A stretch of DNA of 64,000 bases, taken from positions 62,001 to 126,000 of the forward strand of contig JAGVTU010000005.1 of NCBI GenBank assembly GCA_019136655.1. Direction: 5' to 3'. The notes under the pieces are model-generated. The model searched no databases. It was not told where the DNA came from and saw nothing but the letters and a program-made list of their open reading frames with translations. Position 1 is the first letter of the stretch. Each line of letters opens with the position of its first letter. Below, piece by piece: positions 40,893 through 49,489 of this stretch. A program made the translations under genes and the position numbers. This DNA is from Bacteroidota bacterium. Its GTDB lineage: Bacteria; Bacteroidota; Bacteroidia; AKYH767-A; OLB10.

Positions 40893-42581
40893 ATGTCGCA
40901 TAATAATAAAACAGAAAAAGAGTCACTTAATTTTTTAGAAGAACTGATTGATGCCGAACTCCATTCGGGAAGAGTAACACGAGAGCAGTTGCTTACTCGT
41001 TTTCCTCCTGAGCCAAACGGATATTTGCATTTAGGTCATGCTTCTTCCATCTGCCTCAATTTTGGAATTGCAAAAAAATTTGGCGGACGTACCAATCTTC
41101 GTTTTGATGATACCAACCCCGTTACTGAAGATACAGAGTATGTAGAAAGTATTAAAGCCGATATTCAGTGGCTCGGTTTTCAGTGGGCAAATGAGTTTTA
41201 TGCAAGTGATTATTTCGAGACACTTTATTCCTATGCAGTGGAGTTGATAAAAAAAGGATTGGCTTATGTTGATGATTCCACTGCGGAGCAAATTGCTGCC
41301 ATGAAGGGAACTCCCACACAGGCAGGCACTGACTCACCATTCAGAAACCGCTCAGTTGACGAAAATCTGGATTTGTTTACACGCATGCGTAACGGTGAAT
41401 TTAAAGATGGTGAAAAAACGCTGCGTGCAAAAATTGATATGGCATCGCCCAATATGCACCTGCGCGACCCGCTGATGTATCGCATCAAACATGCACATCA
41501 TCATCGCACAGGCGATAAGTGGTGTATTTATCCGATGTACGATTTTGCGCATGGACAAAGCGACTCTATCGAAAATATTACACACAGCATTTGTACGCTC
41601 GAATTTGAAGTGCATAAACCGTTGTACAACTGGTTTATTGAGAAACTAGGAATTTTTCCAAGCCGTCAGTTTGAATTTGCAAGAAGAAACATCAGCTACA
41701 CAGTAATGAGCAAACGTAAACTGTTGCAGTTGGTGAATGAAAAAATTGTAGATGGATGGGACGACCCGCGTATGCCAACTATCAGCGGTGTTCGCAGAAG
41801 AGGATATACGGCAGAGAGCATCAGAAATTTTGCTGATGTGGCAGGCATTTCGCGAAGAGAAAATGTTACTGATTATAACTTGCTGGAATCATGTTTGCGC
41901 GAACACCTGAATAAAATAGCTGCGCGCACCATGGCTGTTATCAATCCGCTGAAAGTAGTGTTGTTAAATTACGAGGAGAATAAAACCGAAACGCTGAAGG
42001 CTGAAAACAATCCTGAAGCTGCTGAAAAAACGTATCGTGATATTTCATTCAGTCGCGAAATTTATATTGAGAAGGACGATTTTATGGAACACGCTCCCGA
42101 AGGATTTTTCAGACTTACTCCGGGAGGAATGGTACGTTTGAAACATGCTTACATCATTCGGTGCGAAAAAGTGGTGAAGAATGATGATGGAAGCATCAGC
42201 GAAATACATTGCACCTACATTCCTGAAAGCAAAAGCGGACAGGATAAATCAGGAATAAAAGTAAAGAGTGTCATTCACTGGGTGGACGCTTCATCAGCCA
42301 TTACTGCAGAGGTGCGTTTGTATGATAAACTTTTTACTGTGGAAGCACCCGATGCACAGGAAGGCGATTTTAAAAGTTATATCAACCCTGATTCTTTGAA
42401 AGTTTTCGCTGAGGCCAAAGTTGAACCTGCTTTGTTGAAGCATGATAAAGATGAACGGTTTCAGTTTTTACGTCTCGGATATTTTGTGGAAGATAAATAC
42501 AGCACACCGGAACATCGTATTTACAACAGAGCAGTAACACTCAAAGATGAATGGGCAAAAGAACAGAAGAAACACAGGTGA
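40893..42581 (+). CDS. glnS: Glutamine--tRNA ligase
   Basis: Charges tRNA-Gln. The 562-residue class I synthetase has the HIGH-type motif RFPPEPNGYLHLGHASSICL, the Gln-specific region NLRFDDTNPVTEDTEYVESI, FEFARRNISYTVMSKRKL (KMSKS equivalent VMSKR), and the two C-terminal beta-barrel domains. The presence of GlnRS, rather than the amidotransferase route alone, is usual in Bacteroidota. It sits between sufS and sufE; the sufE start follows one base after its stop, so they are probably cotranscribed. Confidence 0.97.
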   Translation: MSHNNKTEKESLNFLEELIDAELHSGRVTREQLLTRFPPEPNGYLHLGHASSICLNFGIAKKFGGRTNLRFDDTNPVTEDTEYVESIKADIQWLGFQWANEFYASDYFETLYSYAVELIKKGLAYVDDSTAEQIAAMKGTPTQAGTDSPFRNRSVDENLDLFTRMRNGEFKDGEKTLRAKIDMASPNMHLRDPLMYRIKHAHHHRTGDKWCIYPMYDFAHGQSDSIENITHSICTLEFEVHKPLYNWFIEKLGIFPSRQFEFARRNISYTVMSKRKLLQLVNEKIVDGWDDPRMPTISGVRRRGYTAESIRNFADVAGISRRENVTDYNLLESCLREHLNKIAARTMAVINPLKVVLLNYEENKTETLKAENNPEAAEKTYRDISFSREIYIEKDDFMEHAPEGFFRLTPGGMVRLKHAYIIRCEKVVKNDDGSISEIHCTYIPESKSGQDKSGIKVKSVIHWVDASSAITAEVRLYDKLFTVEAPDAQEGDFKSYINPDSLKVFAEAKVEPALLKHDKDERFQFLRLGYFVEDKYSTPEHRIYNRAVTLKDEWAKEQKKHR

Positions 42582-42582
42582 G

Positions 42583-43008
42583 ATGGCAGAAACAATCAAT
42601 GCAACAGAACAGGAAATCATAGCTGATTTTGAATTGTTCGATGAATGGACGGAGAAGTACGAATACATTATTGAAATGGGTTTGAAGTTACCACCCATTG
42701 ATAAAAAGTATATGACGGATGCATATAAAATCAAAGGATGCCAGAGCAGCGTGTGGCTGAACTCGTATGAAAAGGACGGACTGCTTTACTTTGAAGCTGA
42801 CAGTGATTCTGCATTTGTAAAAGGTGAAATAGCCTTGCTGATAAAAGTACTCAGCGGTCGCAAACCGCAGGAAATAATAGATGCAGAATTAAAATTTATT
42901 GATGCAATCGGTTTGCGTCAACATATTGCGGTGACACGTGCCAATGGTCTTGCAAGCATGATTAAGCAGATCAAAACTTATGCACTTGCAGAAATCAACA
43001 AATCTTAA
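42583..43008 (+). CDS. sufE: SufE family sulfur acceptor
   Basis: A 141-residue protein that accepts persulfide sulfur from SufS and stimulates it. The active Cys is in YKIKGCQSSVWLNSYEKDG; other family segments are DWTEKYEYIIEMGLKLPPID-like residues and LRQHIAVTRANGLASMIKQI. The ATG at 42583 begins one base after the glnS stop; the longer frame inside glnS is rejected. Its stop overlaps that of the convergent WD40 gene in the tetranucleotide TTAA. Confidence 0.95.
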   Translation: MAETINATEQEIIADFELFDEWTEKYEYIIEMGLKLPPIDKKYMTDAYKIKGCQSSVWLNSYEKDGLLYFEADSDSAFVKGEIALLIKVLSGRKPQEIIDAELKFIDAIGLRQHIAVTRANGLASMIKQIKTYALAEINKS

Positions 43009-43889
43009 TCAGTAATTTTCCAGGCAATAATGCTGCGGTCATCACCTGCCGTCAGCAGGGTGGTGTCGTTAATCCAGTGCAATGTATTTACAGAATGTTT
43101 ATGTCCATGCAGTGTGTCATCAATACGTGCCATAAATGTCAGCTCAGCTGACCAGAGTTTTACTTTCCTGTCGCGGCTGGCAGTTGCAAGAATTTTTCCT
43201 GACGGATTAAATGCCATTTTATAAATCGCATAGTTATGGGCAGGAATACTTTCCACTTTTTTAAAATCATTGCTTAGGTCAAACACTTCAAGCATGGCAT
43301 CTCTCGATCCGGATAATAATTTATTGTCGGGTGTGAGACAAAGCGTGTTTACTGAAAACTTTTCGCGGTGTGCCTGAAAAGATTTTTTCAGTTCCAGCGT
43401 ATCAGAATCCAAAACTTTAATGGTGCCATCACCACAGGCTGCAATTATATTTTTTTGATCAGGATGCAGCAGTAAATTTCTGACTTTGAATTTTCCGAGA
43501 TAAACAGAAGCTTCTTTCTGCAACTGCATATTGAGTTTAACAACAGTGCCATCACCTCCTGCAGAAAAAATATGCTGCTGATGTTGCAAAAGGTCAAATA
43601 CATAACCATCATGCACGGGAGATTTGAAAATATCTGTATTGCTCTCCAAGCTGATGCAGTGAACTTCGCCATTGCCACAACCGGTGAACAACATTTTATC
43701 CGACTTTAAGAAACAGTAAACCCCTGAAGGCATGGTGCTCATTACTATTCCTTCGTTGTCATTTTCAATATTCCATTTTACCACATAGTTGTCACCGCTG
43801 CCCGATAAAAAACCTTTTTCATCAGCTGCTATAAGAGCGTACACAGCACTTTTATGTCCGGTAAAGTGACCGATTTTTTCAATTTGCAT
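43005..43889 (-). CDS. WD40-repeat beta-propeller protein
   Basis: A 294-residue cytoplasmic protein with about seven WD40-like blades: GHFTGHKSAVYALIAADEKG, YVVKWNIEND, GYVFDLLQHQQHIFSAGGDG, NIIAACGDGTIKVLDS, NTLCLTPDNKLLSGSRDA, YKMAFNPSGKILATASRDRK and NTLHWINDTTLLTAGDDRS. No signal peptide or membrane segment. It presumably serves as a protein-interaction platform. It overlaps the upstream histidine kinase gene by 11 bases, suggesting that the two work together. The ATG at 43889 is preferred to the TTG at 43898. Confidence 0.88.
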   Translation of the reverse strand: MQIEKIGHFTGHKSAVYALIAADEKGFLSGSGDNYVVKWNIENDNEGIVMSTMPSGVYCFLKSDKMLFTGCGNGEVHCISLESNTDIFKSPVHDGYVFDLLQHQQHIFSAGGDGTVVKLNMQLQKEASVYLGKFKVRNLLLHPDQKNIIAACGDGTIKVLDSDTLELKKSFQAHREKFSVNTLCLTPDNKLLSGSRDAMLEVFDLSNDFKKVESIPAHNYAIYKMAFNPSGKILATASRDRKVKLWSAELTFMARIDDTLHGHKHSVNTLHWINDTTLLTAGDDRSIIAWKITD

Positions 43890-45132
43890 TTTTGGCAATG
43901 GGTAAGGTGATGATAAACTCTGTACCTTTATTCAGTTCGCTTTTCGGTTCTATATGTCCGTCAAGCAAATCAAGATACCTTGCAACAATATTTAAACCTA
44001 AGCCCGTACCCTGAATGTTGGTGGCATTATGTCCTCTGAAAAACCGCTCGAAGAGATGTTGCTGATCTTCTTTGCTGATTCCAATTCCTTCATCCTTAAT
44101 TTTAAGAATCATTTTTTTTGCATCAACATCAGCAACAATGGAAATAAGTTTGTCCTCGTCAGAAAATTTAATGGCATTTGACAGTAAATTGATAATGATA
44201 TTTCGCAGCAGTTTCTGATCGGTATAAATTTCTTCTTGACCTTTATGTGCATAATGAATAGTCTGACCTTGTTTTTTGATCGGAATCACATCGCTTATCA
44301 ATTCGCTGAGTAGTGTTTTCACGTTAAACACTTTCTTGTCGGTATTTATTTTTCCTTCTTCAATGCGGCTCAGCGACAGAAAATCACTGAGTATATCGTT
44401 CAGATTATTTACAGCAGATTGTATTCGCTCCACATGCTTGATTCTTTTTTCCTGCTGCTCTTTTTCAGGATAGGCAGTGATAAGCGAAGCAGATGAAAGT
44501 ATGGTGGTAAGTGGAGTACGAAACTCATGTGATGCCATTGACAGGAAGCGCGACTTCAATTCATTCAGTTCTTTTTCTTTTGCTAATGCTTCACTCATTT
44601 CTTTACGCGATTTTTCAATTTCAATGAGTGCTTCCTGCAAAATTTTTGTACGGTCAATAACTTTCGCCTCTAATTTTTCATTGTGTGCTTTCAGTTCCTT
44701 GGTCAAATCTTCAAGCATTTGTTTGTGGAGCAACAGCTGTTGTTCTGCATGTTTACGGGTAGTAATATCCACAATGAATGCAATCACCAACCGCTCTCCA
44801 TTTAATTCAAACGGACTCAGGCTGACTTCTACAGGAAATTCTGTTTTGTCTTTGCGCTGCGCTTTCAGGTCGAGGCCAATTCCCATTTTGCGGCTGTGAG
44901 GATTCTGATTATAGTTATCGCGATGCCTCTCATGTGTTTGGCGTATATCGCCTGACATTAAAAACTCAACTCTTTTTCCTTTAAGTTCGTCTGATGTATA
45001 GCCGAAAAGTTTTTCAGTGGCAGGATTAATCAGCAATATAAAACCTTTTGAATCGGTTACCACCACACTCTCAGTAGCATGCTTGAACAATTCATGTTGT
45101 ATGTTGGCTAACTGCTTTTCGTCCATTGACAT
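43879..45132 (-). CDS. Soluble PAS-domain sensor histidine kinase
   Basis: A 417-residue kinase without membrane segments. A PAS domain covers about residues 10-125 (ATESVVVTDSKGFILLINPA to AFIVDITTRKHAEQQ), then a coiled coil (130-190), the dimerisation domain with phospho-His H202 in SMASHEFRTPLTT, and an ATPase domain with N-box IIINLLSNAIKFSD, DEGIGISKEDQQHLFERFF and GTGLGLNI. A cytoplasmic redox or small-ligand signal is likely for the PAS domain. No response regulator adjoins; instead a WD40 gene overlaps its 3' end. Confidence 0.92.
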   Translation of the reverse strand: MSMDEKQLANIQHELFKHATESVVVTDSKGFILLINPATEKLFGYTSDELKGKRVEFLMSGDIRQTHERHRDNYNQNPHSRKMGIGLDLKAQRKDKTEFPVEVSLSPFELNGERLVIAFIVDITTRKHAEQQLLLHKQMLEDLTKELKAHNEKLEAKVIDRTKILQEALIEIEKSRKEMSEALAKEKELNELKSRFLSMASHEFRTPLTTILSSASLITAYPEKEQQEKRIKHVERIQSAVNNLNDILSDFLSLSRIEEGKINTDKKVFNVKTLLSELISDVIPIKKQGQTIHYAHKGQEEIYTDQKLLRNIIINLLSNAIKFSDEDKLISIVADVDAKKMILKIKDEGIGISKEDQQHLFERFFRGHNATNIQGTGLGLNIVARYLDLLDGHIEPKSELNKGTEFIITLPIAKNAN

Positions 45133-45244
45133 ATTTTGTAAGTGCTAAAATAATGCAAACCGATGAAATAATTTGGGTAAAGGTGTGTATGGATAATGCA
45201 ATAAAATACATGATGAATTTAAATCCGAAAAACTTTTAAAAACA

Positions 45245-47101
45245 TCAGTTACTCAGTCCCTGCAATTCATACAGTTTTTTGTAAACACCATCGGCAGCAG
45301 CCAATTGCGAATGTGTTCCACGCTGAACAATTTCGCCTTTTTGCAAAACAATTATTTCGTCAGCATGCTGAATGGTGCTCAGCCTGTGCGCAATCACAAT
45401 CACCGTACGGTTTTTCATCAGTCGCGTCAGAGCGTCCTGAACCAACTTTTCACTTTCAGTATCCAAAGCTGATGTGGCTTCATCGAGAATAAGTATGGGT
45501 GGATTTTTCAAAACAGCGCGTGCAATGCTCAGCCTCTGACGCTGCCCTCCTGAAAGTTTGCTGCCTCGGTCGCCAATGTTGGTGAGATACCCTTCAGGCA
45601 TTTGCGAAATAAACTCATGTGCATTGGCAATGCGCGCAGCTTCTTCTACTTCGGCCTGTGTGGCATTTTCCATTCCGAATGCAATATTGTTGAACACGGA
45701 ATCATTAAACAAAATAGCTTCCTGCGAAACCACACCCATCAGCGCTCTCAAATCATGTAGTTTAATTTGTCTGATGTCGGTGCCATCAATCAGAATTTCA
45801 CCTTCATCCACATCGTAAAATCGCGGAAGCATATCTGCAAGCGTGGTTTTCCCTGAACCTGACTGACCAACAAGTGCAACAGTTTTTCCTTTGGGAACAT
45901 TCAGGTTGATGTGGCGCAATACATAACCATCATCACCTTTGCGATATGCAAAAGATACGTTTTTATATTCAATGCTTTGGTTAAAGGAAGAAATAGATTT
46001 TGCATCGTTAGATTCCTGAATGGTTTCTTCAGCATCCAGCACAGCAAATATTCTGTCGGCAGATGCAATACCTTTTTGAATGTTGTAAAAGGCTTGAGTA
46101 AATGATTTTGCCGGAGGAATAATCTGTGAGAAAAGTGCAATGTAGGTAATGAATGCCGATGCCGACAGCGATGCATCATTGCCGAGCACCAGCATACCGC
46201 CATAATACATCACAATCATCAGAATGATGGTTCCTAAAAATTCGCTCAGCGGTGAAGATAAATCAGCTTTGCGCAGTATGCGTATGGCAATTCTGTTGTA
46301 GGATTTATTCACTTCCTCAAATTTTTGTGCCACCACTTTCTCTGCATTGAATGCCTTTATAATTCGTAACCCCGACAAAGTTTCTTCAATGATGGAGATA
46401 AGACTTCCCAATTTCAACTTTCCTTTTACCGAAGTTCTTTTCAGACTTTTTGCCACCCATCCAATCAGAATTCCTATAGCAGGCAACAGCAGAAAGACAA
46501 ACAGAGTGAGTTTGGCACTCAAAAAGATCATCATTCCAAGAAAAAGCAATATGTTGAAAGGATCTCTGAATACCACTTCAAGCGAGCTCATCACACTCCA
46601 TTCCACTTCATGCACATCGGAAGTTACGCGGGTAATGAGATCACCTTTGCGCTCATTGTTGAACCACGAAAGCGGCAGCCTCATTATTTTGTGATGTATA
46701 GCACTGCGGATGTCTTTGACAACTCCGTTTCTGATGGGTGAAATAAAATACTGACCCAAATACCGAAACAGATTTTTCAGAAAAAACATAACTACCACTG
46801 ATACACAGATAAACATCAGTGCATATCCTTTACCCTTGTTGGGGTCGGTAATCATTTCAGTAAGGTAGTAGTAGAAATTATCAATTACGGATTTGGCAGA
46901 CAGATGCAGTTCCGGTTTGCCCAAGGCAATTTTTTCCTGATAAAAACCCTCATCTTTCAGAAACAGCAAATCAAGAAACGGAGCAATAAGCGTTAATGAA
47001 AAAAATGAAAACAGTACCGATAAAATATTGCAAACAACGTTCAGGATGGCATATCCCCAGTAGGGCTTTACAAAGCGAAGTATTTTTAAATATGTCTTCA
47101 A
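45245..47101 (-). CDS. ABC exporter, MsbA-like fusion of membrane and ATPase domains
   Basis: A 618-residue half-transporter. Six membrane helices span about residues 1-330, with an external loop holding KDEGFYQEKIALGKPELHLS, and the cytoplasmic coupling helix FNNERKGDLITRVTSDVHEVEW. The ATPase domain has Walker A VGQSGSGKTT, signature LSGGQRQRLSIARA, Walker B ILILDEATSALD and H-loop VIVIAHRLSTI. It is probably a homodimeric lipid or peptide exporter. I start at TTG 47101 (MKTYLKILRFVKPYWGY), since the TTG at 47152 lies inside the promoter element. Confidence 0.9.
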   Translation of the reverse strand: MKTYLKILRFVKPYWGYAILNVVCNILSVLFSFFSLTLIAPFLDLLFLKDEGFYQEKIALGKPELHLSAKSVIDNFYYYLTEMITDPNKGKGYALMFICVSVVVMFFLKNLFRYLGQYFISPIRNGVVKDIRSAIHHKIMRLPLSWFNNERKGDLITRVTSDVHEVEWSVMSSLEVVFRDPFNILLFLGMMIFLSAKLTLFVFLLLPAIGILIGWVAKSLKRTSVKGKLKLGSLISIIEETLSGLRIIKAFNAEKVVAQKFEEVNKSYNRIAIRILRKADLSSPLSEFLGTIILMIVMYYGGMLVLGNDASLSASAFITYIALFSQIIPPAKSFTQAFYNIQKGIASADRIFAVLDAEETIQESNDAKSISSFNQSIEYKNVSFAYRKGDDGYVLRHINLNVPKGKTVALVGQSGSGKTTLADMLPRFYDVDEGEILIDGTDIRQIKLHDLRALMGVVSQEAILFNDSVFNNIAFGMENATQAEVEEAARIANAHEFISQMPEGYLTNIGDRGSKLSGGQRQRLSIARAVLKNPPILILDEATSALDTESEKLVQDALTRLMKNRTVIVIAHRLSTIQHADEIIVLQKGEIVQRGTHSQLAAADGVYKKLYELQGLSN

Positions 47102-47149
47102 AATTTTAGTGGAAAAGTGAATGCATTCATTTATTAAAAAATGCGATTG

Positions 47150-47157
47150 CAAACTAA
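47150..47157 (-). promoter_or_regulatory. Possible -7 element of the MsbA-like gene
   Basis: The minus strand reads TTAGTTTG, one mismatch from TAnnTTTG, 48 bases before the preferred TTG start at 47101. Confidence 0.4.
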
Positions 47158-47218
47158 CATAAAATTGTGCAATATTGTTTCGATATTTACATTTTAAACG
47201 TAAGAATATTCCACACCA

Positions 47219-48202
47219 TTGCCCGAAGATTATTATAAAATTTTAGGAGTGACACCTGTTGCCACAGCTGATGAAATAAAAAAAGCATGGCGCAAGCAGG
47301 TACTGGCATGGCATCCCGACCGTAATGACGATCCTTTGGCTGTGGAGCAGTTCAGACGCATTACTCTGGCCTATGAAGTGCTGAGCGACCCTGTTCAGCG
47401 AAGAGATTACGACCGCAACTCCATTGCTTTTGCACGAAAGCCCGATACTTTTCAGCATCATTATCTCGAAATGCGTTTGAACAAAAGTATTGTTAAAGTT
47501 TGCGAAGAGTTTGAACTGTCCATCGTATATTCAGGCGAAGGTCGCTACCTGCGCAAACCCGACCTGAGTAATTTTTATATAACCGGAAGGCCTTATGTTA
47601 CTTTCAGTGATGTTAGCCACTCCGGATTTCTGATTCGTGAAACAGAAATCCGTTATGTGCTGAGCCCTCGCAAGCCGGGGAATTATTTTATAAGGCAGGC
47701 TTCCATAAAAATTAATGGCAAAGAAATTTTTTCAAACAACCTGCAACTGGAAGCCATCAACAACACCTGTTATTATTCAGGTGATGAAATTGCTGATGGA
47801 AAACCCTTTCAGCTGAACTTGTGGTACGATGCAGAACGATATGGAAGTCACAGACGTTTTACCATCAACACCAAACATACCGTTTTTATTCCGCGCAGTC
47901 ACAGAGCAAATGTTTATCATAACATCGGCAGAGGTTTGAAAATCGGATTTGCTGTTTGGGGATTGATACTGGCAATTGTCATTCACAAAAATTGGTTGCT
48001 TGGCCTGATAGCCGGTTCGGCTTATGGTGCACTGATGACTTATGTGATGTATGCTTTTGTGAGGATAAAGCCTTGTTTTTATTTCAGCATGAAGTATGAT
48101 GTCGTAAAACAATATCTGGAACAAAACTATCACCCGTATCCTCCATCCGACAAGGTGCCTGCAGCAAGATGGGTTTACTTCTTCAGAAGGTTGTGGGTTT
48201 AA
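47219..48202 (+). CDS. Membrane-anchored DnaJ-domain protein with BatD-like segment
   Basis: A 327-residue protein. The J domain (residues 3-67) has the HPD motif at 32-34 (LAWHPDRND), needed to stimulate Hsp70 ATPase, and [20 protein letters not shown]. Residues about 85-185 resemble the Ig-like domain of Bat[67 protein letters not shown]. Two membrane helices follow near 242-258 and 262-282, with a cytoplasmic tail. It starts with TTG ([10 protein letters not shown]). It is not the general DnaJ, as it lacks the G/F region and zinc fingers. The stop overlaps that of arfB by 4 bases. Confidence 0.8.
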   Translation: MPEDYYKILGVTPVATADEIKKAWRKQVLAWHPDRNDDPLAVEQFRRITLAYEVLSDPVQRRDYDRNSIAFARKPDTFQHHYLEMRLNKSIVKVCEEFELSIVYSGEGRYLRKPDLSNFYITGRPYVTFSDVSHSGFLIRETEIRYVLSPRKPGNYFIRQASIKINGKEIFSNNLQLEAINNTCYYSGDEIADGKPFQLNLWYDAERYGSHRRFTINTKHTVFIPRSHRANVYHNIGRGLKIGFAVWGLILAIVIHKNWLLGLIAGSAYGALMTYVMYAFVRIKPCFYFSMKYDVVKQYLEQNYHPYPPSDKVPAARWVYFFRRLWV

Positions 48203-48612
48203 TCGTCAATATTTTTTTGTCGTGATTTTTTTAAGAGTGATGTCTTTCGTTTTTGCGAAAGCCGCTCTTCATTTGCTTCAGCAGGTTGTGAGGTGGGCAG
48301 TCTTTTCTTTGGCACATGCAGCGCTTTTTGAATCAGCAATTTGAATTTTTTTATCACCAAATCTTTATTGCCTGACTGACTGCGCGCTTTGCTGCTCTGA
48401 AGTTTTAAAACGCCTTTTTCGTTGATGCGTGATGATAATTTTTCAGAAATCAGATTTTTCTGCTCTTCCGTAAGGCAGCCTGAATGCCTGATGTGAAAAG
48501 AAAGCTCAGCCTTGGTAGAAACCTTATTGACATTTTGCCCGCCTTTGCCTGAACTGCGTGAATACGCAAACCGTAACTCTGCCAGCAGGCAGTCATAATC
48601 TACTTTCGGCAT
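48199..48612 (-). CDS. arfB: Ribosome rescue factor ArfB-like (YaeJ) protein
   Basis: A 137-residue peptidyl-tRNA hydrolase that frees stalled ribosomes. The catalytic GGQ is in [20 protein letters not shown], with the following AELSFHI typical of ICT1/ArfB. The long basic C-terminal tail (from about residue 100, [20 protein letters not shown] onwards) is the part that enters the empty mRNA channel in the E. coli protein. Its start overlaps the stop of the amidohydrolase gene by one base (TGATG). The stop overlaps the convergent DnaJ gene in the tetranucleotide TTAA. Confidence 0.93.
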   Translation of the reverse strand: MPKVDYDCLLAELRFAYSRSSGKGGQNVNKVSTKAELSFHIRHSGCLTEEQKNLISEKLSSRINEKGVLKLQSSKARSQSGNKDLVIKKFKLLIQKALHVPKKRLPTSQPAEANEERLSQKRKTSLLKKSRQKNIDD

Positions 48613-49394
48613 CAGAATTTAATGGTAAAAGTATCGGCATCATTTCCCACAGGAAAAATATGTCTGGCATTTTCAAGCGTATCAAAATCCAATGTGATGG
48701 TTTCAACCTGTTCCACACCGGCTTTTGTCTTGCTGATTTTTTTTCCAAACGGATCGAGAGCCATGGTGTCACCTGAATAGGTAATGTCATTGCCATCTTT
48801 GCCAACACGGTTTACGCCAATGTAAAAAGTTTGATTTTCTATTGCCCGTGCCGTCATCAGTTGCTTCCATGCAAAGCTGCGTTTCTCAGGCCAGTTGGCA
48901 ATAACTATGGCACAGTCGTAATCGCGCTGATTGCGCAACCACACAGGGAAACGCAAATCATAACAAATAAATGTGGCAAGGCGCCAGCCTTTGTAGAGGA
49001 TGATTAGTTTTTTATCTCCTGCATGATAATAATTTTGTTCGTCAGCCATTCTGAACAGATGACGCTTGTCGTAATGCGCATGCACACCTCCCGGAGTCAT
49101 CCATATCAGTCTGTTGTAATATTTTCCTGACTCTTCAATGATGAGGCTGCCGCATACCACTGCATTTTTTTCTTCAGCGGTTTTATGCATCCATTGCATG
49201 GATGGGCCTCCCATTTTTTCTGCAAGTTTTTTTGCATTCATGCTGAATCCTGTGCTGAACATTTCGGGAAGCACAATAACATCGGTGCTGTTTGGTTTCA
49301 CGGATTTCAGCAGTGCTGAAAAGTGTTTAAGATTTTTTCCGGCATTTTCCCATTGCAGTTTTGCCTGAACAGTGGTGACACGTAACGTACTCAT
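48612..49394 (-). CDS. Nitrilase-family amidohydrolase (omega-amidase type)
   Basis: A 260-residue carbon-nitrogen hydrolase. The catalytic triad is Glu in VIVLPEMFSTGFSMN, Lys in HAHYDKRHLFRMA, and Cys in WRLATFICYDLRFPVWLRN. The Nit2/YafV-type YDLRFP sequence points to omega-amidase activity on alpha-ketoglutaramate or alpha-ketosuccinamate. An aminotransferase of the methionine/glutamine type follows upstream on the same strand (start 50653), and this pair is known to act in salvage of alpha-keto acids, where the aminotransferase uses Gln and the amidase removes its product. The gap of 95 bases may hold a separate promoter. Confidence 0.9.
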   Translation of the reverse strand: MSTLRVTTVQAKLQWENAGKNLKHFSALLKSVKPNSTDVIVLPEMFSTGFSMNAKKLAEKMGGPSMQWMHKTAEEKNAVVCGSLIIEESGKYYNRLIWMTPGGVHAHYDKRHLFRMADEQNYYHAGDKKLIILYKGWRLATFICYDLRFPVWLRNQRDYDCAIVIANWPEKRSFAWKQLMTARAIENQTFYIGVNRVGKDGNDITYSGDTMALDPFGKKISKTKAGVEQVETITLDFDTLENARHIFPVGNDADTFTIKF

Positions 49395-49489
49395 AGTTGG
49401 TAAAATTAGTGCACAGCAAAAGTATTCAATATGATGGGATTTCAGCCCTCAGCAAAAAAGATTAAAGATGAAATATTCTTTCAAAACGG

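Noticed and set aside
47102-47152. Longer N-terminus of the MsbA-like exporter (TTG at 47152)
   Set aside because: That start codon lies within a promoter-like TTAGTTTG and the extra residues do not match the family's usual beginning.
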